The notes beneath the pieces are model-generated. The model had not been told where the DNA came from. It saw only the letters and a list, made by a program, of their open reading frames with translations, and searched no databases. Made by a program: the position numbers and the translations under genes. A stretch of 11,633 nucleotides of DNA from an uncultured Alcaligenaceae bacterium. GTDB taxonomy: Bacteria; Pseudomonadota; Gammaproteobacteria; Burkholderiales; Burkholderiaceae_B. The DNA lies in contig CALFXX010000107.1 in the NCBI GenBank assembly GCA_937952975.1, positions 1 to 11,633 of the forward strand, written 5' to 3'. Of the stretch, positions 1 through 6,438 are shown piece by piece. Numbering within the stretch: the stretch's first letter is position 1; each line of letters starts with the position of its first letter.

Positions 1-1150
1 CGTGGGCCCTGTGTGCACATGGAGGCTGGGTCAATACGGTGCGGAAGTCATCAAGGTTGAGAGCCCTGACGGAGACCTGATGCGAGGACTGGGGGGCCAG
101 TCACCCACCGGTCAACATTCGGGTACCTATCTGCACCTGAATCGAGGTAAGCGCAATATCTGCCTCGATCTCAAAACAGCCGAGGCCCGCGCGGCCTTAG
201 ATCGTTTAATTGAGACGGCGGATGTCATCGTTGCAAATATGCGACCACAAGCCTTAGAAAAACTAGGTATTGACGCACATAGCATCCGCAGCAAATTTCC
301 AGAGAAGGTTTACTGCTTAATTACTGGCTACGGTACGGATGGCCCCTACGCAGGTCGCCCCACCTACGACAGTGTGGTGCAAGGGGTCACAGGCATGGCG
401 GGCCTATTTTTACAAAGGGACGGCAGCCCAAACTATGTGCCGATGCTGATTTGCGATCACGTGGCGGGCGAGATCGCTGCCGGGTCAATTCTTGCCGCCA
501 TCATCGAACAAAAAAATACGGGCATCGGCCGAAGTATTGAAGTCCCGATGTTCGAAACCATGGCGGCCTTTGTGCTTCAAGAGCACCTTGCGCAACAGAG
601 CTTTGATCCACCCGTGGGGCCTGCGGGTGATTTACGTTTATTAAGTCCGCATAACAAGCCCGTCAAAACTGCGGACGGTTGGATTGCCTTCACGATTAAC
701 ACGGATGCTCAGGTACGTGCATTTTTACGAGCCACAGAAAGAGACGAACTGCTAGAAGATCAGCGCTTTCATTCTGTCGCGGCCCGCGCTAAAAACGTAG
801 TCGAATGGTTTGAAGTAAGAGGCGCGCCACTGACCAACAAGACAACGGACGAATGGCTAGCGCGCTTGCAAAAAGCTGATATTGCTGCGCAGCCCTGCCA
901 CACGCTTGAAACACTGCCCAACGATAGCCATCTCAAAGCCGTTGGCTTGATCGGTGAAGAACAACATCCCACAGAAGGAAAAACCGCAGTACTTAGAGCC
1001 TCTATTCGGATCGACGATCAATATCTATCACCGCGTGAGTTTTCTCAACCTAAGGGCTGGGAAACCAAGGGCTTATTAAAAGAAGTAGGCTACAGCGCTC
1101 AGGAAGTTGATCGTTTGATGGCTGACGGCTCAGCGTACGCGAGTGCGTAG
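1..1150 (+). CDS. CaiB/BaiF family III CoA-transferase, copy 1 (5' end cut off by window edge)
   Basis: Family III CoA-transferase, expected to move CoA from an acyl-CoA donor to a carboxylic acid in the cytoplasm through an aspartyl-CoA intermediate. The reading frame is open to the left edge. The GTG at position 2 is an internal codon, because the visible protein starts inside the N-terminal Rossmann motif: its GP-x5-LG-x2-GAEVIKVE segment aligns with residues 18-36 of the second CoA-transferase in this window, so about 17 residues are missing. Seen: the LNRGKR motif (visible residues 46-51), GYGTDGPYAGRP (109-120), the expected catalytic Asp in CDHVAG (visible Asp152, aligning with Asp169 of copy 2), NTGIGRSIEVPMFE (172-185) and a late HPTEG. 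The C-terminus departs from the common AP-x-LGEHT pattern, reading QPKGWETKGL before a normal GYSAQEVDRL tail. It converges on the IclR gene with a 19-bp gap; its operon partners must lie to the left. The acid substrate is unknown. Confidence 0.93.
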   Translation, partial: VGPVCTWRLGQYGAEVIKVESPDGDLMRGLGGQSPTGQHSGTYLHLNRGKRNICLDLKTAEARAALDRLIETADVIVANMRPQALEKLGIDAHSIRSKFPEKVYCLITGYGTDGPYAGRPTYDSVVQGVTGMAGLFLQRDGSPNYVPMLICDHVAGEIAAGSILAAIIEQKNTGIGRSIEVPMFETMAAFVLQEHLAQQSFDPPVGPAGDLRLLSPHNKPVKTADGWIAFTINTDAQVRAFLRATERDELLEDQRFHSVAARAKNVVEWFEVRGAPLTNKTTDEWLARLQKADIAAQPCHTLETLPNDSHLKAVGLIGEEQHPTEGKTAVLRASIRIDDQYLSPREFSQPKGWETKGLLKEVGYSAQEVDRLMADGSAYASA

Positions 1151-1169
1151 CAGTGCCCCCGGTTAGCCT

Positions 1170-1997
1170 TTAGATCGGACGATTGACAGGCTCACGTCTG
1201 ATGGCGCCACCCATTTTTTCGGATAAGGTTCGCGCGGCCGCGCCAAGCACGGCTGTTACCTCAGGAATCGACTTACGCTGGTGTTGATCAATACGTTCAG
1301 CATAAGGGACTGTCATCGCGGCAAGCGCCCGTCCTTGCGTGTCAAGAATCGGAAAGCTCACGGCATACAGCCCGCGGACTTGGACGCTGGGAATAGATTC
1401 AAAACCAACTTTTCGAATGGTATCCAAAATAGCTGAGATTTGAGGGTCTGATTGTTCAGGGCGTCGCTGCAAAGACTCTTCAAGCCATAAGCGCGTGGTC
1501 TCTGCGTTTTGAAAAGCCAGCAACACGCGGCCCGAGGCTGAAAGTAAGACATCAAGTTCAGAGCCCGTTCTGACACTGAAGCCCATGCCGCTAGGCGCAT
1601 CAACCTTGGCCAGTACCAACTGCTTACCCTGAGAGTAGACCGTGAGATGGCACGACTGGTCGAGCTCGGTTGCCGTTCTTTGCAACACAGGCATAGCCTC
1701 AAACAGCAGGCGATGCGTTGGGGGATTGATATGAGAAAGCTCAAATAATTTGGTGGTGATGGCGTACGAGCTTTCGTCTACTTGCGACACATAGTTTCTA
1801 TCAACCAAACAAGTCAGCATGCGGTAGATTTCACCAACGCTGCGCTTGAGCTGCGTAGCGATCTCTTTTTGAGATAACGGTTTTTCACTCTTACACAGTA
1901 TTTCGAGGATATCGAGGCCCTTCTCTAACGCAGGCGCTGAGTAAATGCGCTTTTCTGTGTCTGAGGTGCTGCGGCTACCGTTCAATTCCTGATCCAT
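1170..1997 (-). CDS. IclR-family transcriptional regulator
   Basis: Cytoplasmic DNA-binding regulator of 275 residues, the usual IclR length. Seen: an N-terminal winged helix-turn-helix at about residues 20-83, beginning SAPALEKGLDILE with LSQKEIATQL as first helix and SVGEIYRMLTCL as recognition helix. The C-terminal effector domain, about 97-262, contains GLYAVSFPILD and GRALAAMTVPY. Members of this family often control catabolism of carboxylic and aromatic acids and bind a small ligand in the C-terminal domain, so it is the natural candidate regulator for this cluster; this is inference. A TTG codon lies directly before the ATG at 1997. I prefer the ATG because GGG at 2004-2006 is then 6 nt away, though this ribosome site is weak. 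It lies downstream of the Bug 1 gene on the same strand, behind a strong hairpin, so it probably has its own promoter. Activator or repressor role and ligand cannot be told. Confidence 0.93.
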   Translation of the reverse strand: MDQELNGSRSTSDTEKRIYSAPALEKGLDILEILCKSEKPLSQKEIATQLKRSVGEIYRMLTCLVDRNYVSQVDESSYAITTKLFELSHINPPTHRLLFEAMPVLQRTATELDQSCHLTVYSQGKQLVLAKVDAPSGMGFSVRTGSELDVLLSASGRVLLAFQNAETTRLWLEESLQRRPEQSDPQISAILDTIRKVGFESIPSVQVRGLYAVSFPILDTQGRALAAMTVPYAERIDQHQRKSIPEVTAVLGAAARTLSEKMGGAIRREPVNRPI

Positions 1998-2038
1998 CAA
2001 TGACCCGTCGAAAAAGTAAAATCAAATGCTAGTGGGCA

Positions 2039-2070
2039 ATGATACAGCCTGTTGGTGCGTTATTAGTCAA
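2039..2070 (-). promoter_or_regulatory. possible promoter of the IclR gene
   Basis: On the minus strand TTGACT (2065-2070) matches the -35 consensus at five of six bases, and TATCAT (2039-2044) matches the -10 consensus at five of six. The spacing is 20 bp, longer than the optimal 17, so this is a weak candidate. It sits between the hairpin that follows the Bug 1 gene and the IclR start, where a promoter is needed if the hairpin stops transcription. Confidence 0.25.
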
Positions 2071-2073
2071 GCA

Positions 2074-2100
2074 ACGAGCCGCCGAAGGGGGCCGGCTCGT
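2074..2100 (-). terminator. GC-rich hairpin after the Bug 1 gene, probable operon terminator
   Basis: ACGAGCCG (2074-2081) and CGGCTCGT (2093-2100) form a perfect 8-bp inverted repeat around an 11-nt loop. On the minus strand an alternative fold pairs 7 bp plus 3 bp with a single bulged G. It begins 11 nt after the stop codon of the Bug 1 gene, the expected place for a terminator closing the long leftward operon. The sequence that follows (TGCTTGACTAAT) lacks a proper T-run, so intrinsic termination may be inefficient; it could instead be a 3' stabilising hairpin. Confidence 0.55.
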
Positions 2101-2111
2101 CATCGACACAA

Positions 2112-3065
2112 TCACTGAGGCTGAATCTTGGCATTTGCGACGTAACGCCCCCACAGTTGATACTGGTGGCTGACAAAACTCTTGAAGGCCTCACTAAAAA
2201 GAGGATCAACTTCCATACCTTGATTTCGAATTTTTTCGCGTACCTCAGACGACTGTAGTGCGACCTGAAGCTGCTCTTCCCACCATTTTGCTGCATCTGG
2301 CTTCAGACCAAGAGGCCCCGACACACCGATCCACCCAGCAAGCTGCGCATTAGCCAAACCCAACTCAAGTGTCGTAGGGACCTCTGGCAAGAGCCCTGAT
2401 CTTTTATCAGACATGACCGCAAGCGGGTTTAATTTTTTAGCGCTAATTTGAGGCAACAGCGCCCCTAAATCTGCCGCCACAAAATCAATCTGCCCGCCTA
2501 ATAAGTCTGTCACGGCAAGAGGCTGGCCCTTGTAAGGGATGCCACGGGCTTCTATCTTGGCAGCATCACTGAACACCGCGGCTGCGACCTGTCCGGTTCC
2601 GGAACCGTAGCCGTAGGTTAAGTCACCGGGTTTTGCCCGTGCGCGATCAATGAGGGCTTTGGCATCGCCATAACTTGAAGCGTTGGTGACAACGGCAATG
2701 TCAAATTTCACCATACGACCAATATGCGTCAACTTATTATCCAAATCCAATTTTTGAAGCGCTTGCATCAAATGAGGGCCAGATGAATTTGTAGCGCTTG
2801 AACTAGGCATTAAGGTGTAACCATCAGGCGCAGACTTTGCAACGGCTTCAGCGCCAATACTGCCCAGCGCACCGGGCTTATTTTCAACAATAATCGTTGC
2901 GTTTGTTTGTAGACGAATCTGATCAAGAACGGTACGAGAAATATTATCGATACTACTGCCCGCAGGAAACCCAACAACAAAATGAATGGGCTTCGCTGGA
3001 TAAGTCTGTGCACACGCCGACGCAGAAGCCAAACAAATGATCAGACTCGTGAAGGTTTTTTTCAT
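2112..3065 (-). CDS. Bug/TctC-family periplasmic solute-binding protein 1
   Basis: Tripartite tricarboxylate-type (Bug) binding protein of 317 residues, expected to bind a carboxylate or similar small molecule in the periplasm. Seen: a Sec signal peptide (MKK, hydrophobic stretch 5-17, likely cleavage ACA|Q after residue 19), the first ligand loop VGFPAGSSID (31-40, unlike the more usual PGGxxD form), ENKPGALGSIGAEAVAKSAPDGYTL (61-85) and IPYKGQ...DLLGGQIDF (from 176). The frame runs on to an ATG at 3164. I chose the ATG at 3065 because it gives a normal signal peptide, has an AAGGGAT ribosome site at 3071-3077, and avoids a 62-bp overlap with the CoA-transferase gene. It follows that gene by 37 bp and is the last gene before the hairpin. 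No TctA or TctB membrane subunit is visible, so its transport partner is unknown. Confidence 0.94.
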   Translation of the reverse strand: MKKTFTSLIICLASASACAQTYPAKPIHFVVGFPAGSSIDNISRTVLDQIRLQTNATIIVENKPGALGSIGAEAVAKSAPDGYTLMPSSSATNSSGPHLMQALQKLDLDNKLTHIGRMVKFDIAVVTNASSYGDAKALIDRARAKPGDLTYGYGSGTGQVAAAVFSDAAKIEARGIPYKGQPLAVTDLLGGQIDFVAADLGALLPQISAKKLNPLAVMSDKRSGLLPEVPTTLELGLANAQLAGWIGVSGPLGLKPDAAKWWEEQLQVALQSSEVREKIRNQGMEVDPLFSEAFKSFVSHQYQLWGRYVANAKIQPQ

Positions 3066-3102
3066 ATTTGATCCCTTGTCGAAGATTGGGTCATTTAAGA
3101 AT

Positions 3103-4242
3103 CTAAGCTTTCGAAATAAAATCTTTAGTGTGCTCGCCAAGATTAGGGGCATGGCGCTCAACACTAGAGGGTGTCTTCGAAAAGTATATGGGAAGCCCTG
3201 CCTGTATGAGGCTTCCCTCTGTTGGATGCTCGACTGAGCGCCAAAAATTAATGTGCTTCAAATGAGGATCGCTCAAAAGATCATCGATCGAATTGACCGG
3301 TGCAAAGGGAATATCTGCAGAAATTAAAATTGAGGTCCACTCAAGATTACTTTTAGCCACTAAAACCTCTTCGACGTACTGATACAGCAAATCATAATGT
3401 CCGCTTCGGGCTTCGGCAGTTTTAAATCTTGCATCGTCTGCCAACTCTGGTTTACCCGTCAATTCAAAAAAACGTCTCCATTGTGCGGCCGTATAGGGCA
3501 CCACGCTCATATACCCGTCTTTGGTTTTGAAAGGGCGACGATATTGATTCAGCAGGCGCGCATAGCCAGCCTCGCCGATGGGTGGCTCGTAAGTTCTGCC
3601 CGCCAGGTGCTCTACACACATAAATGACACCATGCACTCGAACATGGGGACTTCGATCGCCTGGCCAACGCCCGTGTTTGAGCGAGCATACAAGGCGGCT
3701 GTAATTGCCTGCGTCACGTAAAGCCCGACAACTTTGTCAGCAACCACTGAATTGACAAACCTCGGGGGTTCGCTTCCGGCCGCACCCTGTATCCAAGCTA
3801 ACCCAGAGGCCGCCTGTATCGTATCGTCAATCGCAGGCCTACCCGCATACGGACCTTGTTCTGAATATCCGTAGCATGAGCAATGAATCAAACGTGGAAA
3901 CTCTTTTAACAAGGAATCAGCATCAATTCCAAGGCGTCTCATCGCAGGAGCGCGCATGTTTGAAACAAAAACATCGGCCGTACCGATCAGTTCTTTTAGG
4001 GCGTGAAGCCCCTCTTCTGTTTTGGCATCCAGAACAACGCTACGCTTGTTTCGATTCAAATTAAGGTGCGCATGGCTCATACCAGGATTGCGTTGCGGCA
4101 TCACATGCCGAAAAACGTCGCCCTCTTTTGACTCGATCTTAATAACATCTGCACCCATATCACCAAGCATTTGGGTGGCCATGGGCCCCATCCCAACCGC
4201 CGTCATATCGATAATGCGAACCCCGTCTAATGCGCCAGCCAT
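3103..4242 (-). CDS. CaiB/BaiF family III CoA-transferase, copy 2
   Basis: Complete family III CoA-transferase of 379 residues, expected to be cytoplasmic and to transfer CoA between carboxylic acids. Seen: N-terminal LDGVRIIDMTAVGMGP, GADVIKIESKEGD (30-42), LNLNRNKRSVVLD (60-72), SNMRAPAMRRLGID (94-107), CYGYSEQGPYAGRP (123-136), and the likely catalytic Asp169 in VVADKVVG, followed by NTGVGQAIEVPMFE. The C-terminal RHAPNLGEHT is canonical, but the protein stops eight residues after it, lacking the GYS-x2-E-I tail that copy 1 retains. I start it at the ATG at 4242, not the GTG just upstream, because AAGGGG at 4248-4253 then lies 5 nt away. It sits between MmgE/PrpD 1 (92-bp gap) and Bug 1 (37-bp gap). 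It is clearly paralogous to the plus-strand copy and aligns with it almost without gaps through Asp169. A role in activating the acid product of the neighbouring enzymes is inference. Confidence 0.94.
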   Translation of the reverse strand: MAGALDGVRIIDMTAVGMGPMATQMLGDMGADVIKIESKEGDVFRHVMPQRNPGMSHAHLNLNRNKRSVVLDAKTEEGLHALKELIGTADVFVSNMRAPAMRRLGIDADSLLKEFPRLIHCSCYGYSEQGPYAGRPAIDDTIQAASGLAWIQGAAGSEPPRFVNSVVADKVVGLYVTQAITAALYARSNTGVGQAIEVPMFECMVSFMCVEHLAGRTYEPPIGEAGYARLLNQYRRPFKTKDGYMSVVPYTAAQWRRFFELTGKPELADDARFKTAEARSGHYDLLYQYVEEVLVAKSNLEWTSILISADIPFAPVNSIDDLLSDPHLKHINFWRSVEHPTEGSLIQAGLPIYFSKTPSSVERHAPNLGEHTKDFISKA

Positions 4243-4247
4243 CACGA

Positions 4248-4253
4248 CCCCTT
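4248..4253 (-). promoter_or_regulatory. ribosome binding site deciding the start of CoA-transferase 2
   Basis: AAGGGG on the minus strand lies 5 nt before the ATG at 4242 but only 2 nt before the alternative GTG at 4245. It therefore favours the ATG. Confidence 0.55.
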
Positions 4254-4334
4254 ATCCAACAAACATTGTGCCACGAGATACAAACCGGCAAGCAAATATC
4301 CAGCGGCGAAAATTAGATATGGAGTGTTGATGGT

Positions 4335-5834
4335 TCAGCTGTTACCTTCAAGCGTAAGCGCCGCCAACAGGTCTGTGACGCTCGCTTGCTGATCAAGCGT
4401 CCAGACAATCTTGAAGACACGAGCCATCTGCGCTTGCTTCATGCTTAATTTTGCATACTTTGTAAATTTGTTTTCATAATCTGTGCGAGTCATCGGACGT
4501 GTCGCGAAACCTGGAATATCGTCGACACGCTGGCTCAGCTCACGCCCATTTTGCAACACCGCAACAATCCGCGTGGCGTAGTACTTTGGGTAAATTGCCG
4601 TTAACTCTGCATCAGGAATCACTTTAATTTTTTGCATGAACGCTCTAAGCGCTGGATCACGTATAGCTTCTAGCTCATAGCTATGAGCACCGATATCGCC
4701 ATCAAACATTGCCTTAGCAACAATATACGGAAGGCTGTGATCAGCCGTTTCGCTGGTCTCTGGCGTCCACTTTTGCGGATCTTTACCGGATTTGTCGTAC
4801 CCATCATCAGAGGTGTACACATTAAGGGACTGAATCTGCTTCAGATCACCGACCTCTTTTGCCAAAGCAATGGCAGCGACGATTGCCGTTTGGGTCAGGC
4901 CTTGGGCGGGGTAAAACTTAACTGAACAGTCAAGGGCTCTGAAGCGATTGCCTTGACCACCAAAGGTCTTTGTATCAAGCTTAAACGGACCCGAGACGCG
5001 TTTAAAAAAACCATCCTTACCTTCGAATATCGGAGATGGGCCTGTCAAACCAGCGCGCGCCAGATTTGTTGCAAAAATAGCGTTCCGCGCCGCATTCGCT
5101 GCGGCAAGGCCTTTCCAGTTTGAAATTTTCTCTACCCGTGTTTGATTCAAAGCGAGATGACCCGTGATAGCGAGATTGATCGCTTCAACCATCTGCTCTT
5201 GCGATAACTTCATCAGCTTGCCGACAGCAAGGGCAACAGCCGGAGGCCCATAAGAGGGATGATCCCAGCCCCGCAAGTTAATTTGAGCCGCATCTAGCAA
5301 CCTACAGTTCACCTCATAGACGATCGCAAGCGCAAGCAGTAAATCCCGTCCATTTGAGCCTTCGGCTTCAGCTGTCGCCAAACACGCTGGAGCATTGTCA
5401 CTGGGGTGACCAATTTCTTTACCGATATAAATATCGTTCAGATCCAACTGCCTAACGGCTGAGGCGTTTGCGAAGGTTGCAAGCTCAATCGATGTTTTAC
5501 GTGAGCTACCAATAATCGTGGCACCATTTTTTAAATCAAGAGGTGCATTTTGTAATGCCACAGCGCGCGCAATCTGTACTGGTTTATCGTGTTGCGCCGC
5601 GATTGCGCAGCCAAGTGTGTCAATGAGTAAGCCCTTCAACACTTCTATGGTTTTTGGATCAATGTCTTCATAGCGTAAGTTAAAGGCATAAGCCGCGAGC
5701 TGTTCAGCAATATTTTTTTCACCTGCGGTTGAGCCAGCATGTGTTCCCTGCGCGCGCGGCGTATTCGAATAGGCAAGGGATGCCATCGCTACCGTTTGAG
5801 TGACAGCAGCCATAAACTCACGACGAGTAATCAT
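4335..5834 (-). CDS. MmgE/PrpD-family protein 1 with Tat signal peptide
   Basis: 499-residue member of the MmgE/PrpD superfamily (2-methylcitrate dehydratase, cis-aconitate decarboxylase and relatives), enzymes that eliminate water or CO2 from substituted tricarboxylic and related acids. Unusually it starts with a twin-arginine signal, TRREFM at residues 3-8, followed by a mildly hydrophobic stretch to about residue 28, predicting folded export to the periplasm. The family domain begins near residue 42. Seen: LDLNDIYIGKEIGHPSDN (130-147), carrying the conserved Asp and His of the active-site region; RGWDHPSYG (about 188-196); NWKGLAAANAARNA (about 239-252), the PrpD-like lysine motif; DCSVKFYPAQ (about 302-311); ADHSLPY (about 364-370); and the C-terminal ATRPMTR...KF motif. 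The ATG at 5834 has AAGG at 5843-5846. It lies 19 bp after the cupin gene, surely co-transcribed. Exact substrate and reaction are unknown. Confidence 0.93.
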   Translation of the reverse strand: MITRREFMAAVTQTVAMASLAYSNTPRAQGTHAGSTAGEKNIAEQLAAYAFNLRYEDIDPKTIEVLKGLLIDTLGCAIAAQHDKPVQIARAVALQNAPLDLKNGATIIGSSRKTSIELATFANASAVRQLDLNDIYIGKEIGHPSDNAPACLATAEAEGSNGRDLLLALAIVYEVNCRLLDAAQINLRGWDHPSYGPPAVALAVGKLMKLSQEQMVEAINLAITGHLALNQTRVEKISNWKGLAAANAARNAIFATNLARAGLTGPSPIFEGKDGFFKRVSGPFKLDTKTFGGQGNRFRALDCSVKFYPAQGLTQTAIVAAIALAKEVGDLKQIQSLNVYTSDDGYDKSGKDPQKWTPETSETADHSLPYIVAKAMFDGDIGAHSYELEAIRDPALRAFMQKIKVIPDAELTAIYPKYYATRIVAVLQNGRELSQRVDDIPGFATRPMTRTDYENKFTKYAKLSMKQAQMARVFKIVWTLDQQASVTDLLAALTLEGNS

Positions 5835-5853
5835 GAAAATACCTTATTGATAT

Positions 5854-6243
5854 TTACTTGACTAGCGTCGCAACTGGTTTATCTTTTTCGACAACGTAAG
5901 TTACTAATAACTTAACGGGAGTCGAGCTAGCATTTCGACCGCCATGAATGACTCCGTCTGGTGCATAAAAAGCCTCACCAACCTTCACGACCTTAGTGGC
6001 TTGTCCGTCAATATTAAGTTCAATCTCACCACTCATCACATAGCTAATCTCTTCGCCTGGATGGGTATGTTTAGGAACCACACCACCCGGTGGAATGTCA
6101 ACAATCATTTGAATCGCAACTTTACCTGGTGTACTGAGAGGCACCGTTTGCAAAGGCGTGCGTTTGATTTCAGGTGCTTGTGCAAAGGCAAGGTTTGCAA
6201 ACAGCAGACATACAATACTTAGAAATAAACTATTTTTTTTCAT
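5854..6243 (-). CDS. small secreted cupin-domain protein
   Basis: 129-residue single-domain cupin with an N-terminal Sec signal (MKKN, hydrophobic 5-20, likely cleavage AFA|Q after residue 21), so predicted periplasmic. Cupin motif 1 is complete: PPGGVVPKHTHPGEEISYVMSGE, with likely metal ligands His59, His61 and Glu65. Motif 2, GEAFYAPDGVIHGGRN (89-104), provides the fourth ligand His100. A functional metal site is therefore expected. Cupins of this type can be isomerases, dioxygenases, lyases or binding proteins, so the reaction cannot be assigned. The ATG at 6243 is preceded by GGGA at 6251-6254 on the minus strand. It is followed 19 bp later by the Tat-dependent MmgE/PrpD 1 gene, suggesting both act on the same substrate in the periplasm (inference). 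It is the first gene after a 194-bp gap, so a promoter may lie just upstream. Confidence 0.93.
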   Translation of the reverse strand: MKKNSLFLSIVCLLFANLAFAQAPEIKRTPLQTVPLSTPGKVAIQMIVDIPPGGVVPKHTHPGEEISYVMSGEIELNIDGQATKVVKVGEAFYAPDGVIHGGRNASSTPVKLLVTYVVEKDKPVATLVK

Positions 6244-6277
6244 TGTTTTATCCCAGATGGTTTAGTCAGTGTTGACG

Positions 6278-6283
6278 CCTCCT
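6278..6283 (-). promoter_or_regulatory. orphan Shine-Dalgarno sequence in the cupin leader
   Basis: A perfect AGGAGG on the minus strand lies 34 nt before the cupin ATG, too far to serve it directly. No ATG, GTG or TTG follows at 4-12 nt. It may be a remnant, a ribosome standby site, or chance. Confidence 0.25.
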
Positions 6284-6363
6284 ATGCTTGGGAAGTCGCC
6301 TTTACAAATACGAGCTTACACGAAAAATTTTGAGAAAAACTGAGCAACAAAAATCGTCACCTT

Positions 6364-6379
6364 ACGTTCGAACACGTTC
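6364..6379. repeat. overlapping GAAC/GTTC palindromes, operator-like
   Basis: Within 16 bp there is an 8-bp perfect palindrome GTTCGAAC (6366-6373) overlapping GAAC-AC-GTTC (6370-6379). ACGTTC also occurs twice in direct orientation at 6364 and 6374, one helical turn apart. The site lies about 120 bp upstream of the cupin start and could be a regulator-binding site. It does not match an IclR-family operator that I can name, and chance occurrence is possible. Confidence 0.25.
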
Positions 6380-6390
6380 AGAGCACTCGA

Positions 6391-6420
6391 CAAGACCTCT
6401 TGAGAGTCTGAGGTAACTTG
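6391..6420 (-). terminator. imperfect hairpin after MmgE/PrpD 2
   Basis: CAAGACCTC (6391-6399) pairs with GAGGT (6410-6414) and CTTG (6417-6420), giving a 9-bp stem interrupted by a 2-nt bulge around a 10-nt loop. It starts 18 nt after the MmgE/PrpD 2 stop codon. No T-run follows on the minus strand, so it is either a weak terminator or a hairpin that protects the 3' end of the upstream message. It supports a division into two transcription units here. Confidence 0.35.
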
Positions 6421-6438
6421 AAAAGAGGCTCATCCTTT

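Larger units (their letters stand above)
6244..6438. other. 194-bp intergenic region between the two operon halves
   Basis: The longest gap in the window. On the minus strand it holds, in order, an imperfect hairpin just after the MmgE/PrpD 2 stop, a cluster of GAAC/GTTC repeats, an A/T-rich stretch (about 6310-6358) and the leader of the cupin gene. A perfect AGGAGG lies at 6278-6283 with no start codon at the right distance. I find no convincing -35/-10 pair, but the A/T-rich stretch is the most likely place for a promoter driving cupin, MmgE/PrpD 1, CoA-transferase 2 and Bug 1. No small gene is supported here. Confidence 0.5.

Noticed and set aside
2..4. GTG as start of the left-edge CoA-transferase
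   Set aside because: Alignment with the second copy shows it is an internal valine codon; about 17 N-terminal residues lie outside the window.
1133..1149. GCGTACGC palindrome and TACGC/GCGTA mini-stem at the 3' end of the left-edge CoA-transferase gene
   Set aside because: The stem is only 5 bp, lies inside the coding sequence and is not followed by a T-run, so a terminator call is not supported.
3066..3164. N-terminal extension of Bug protein 1 back to an ATG at 3164
   Set aside because: It would overlap the CoA-transferase gene by 62 bp and bury the signal peptide behind 33 residues. The ATG at 3065 has a good ribosome site and gives a normal signal peptide.
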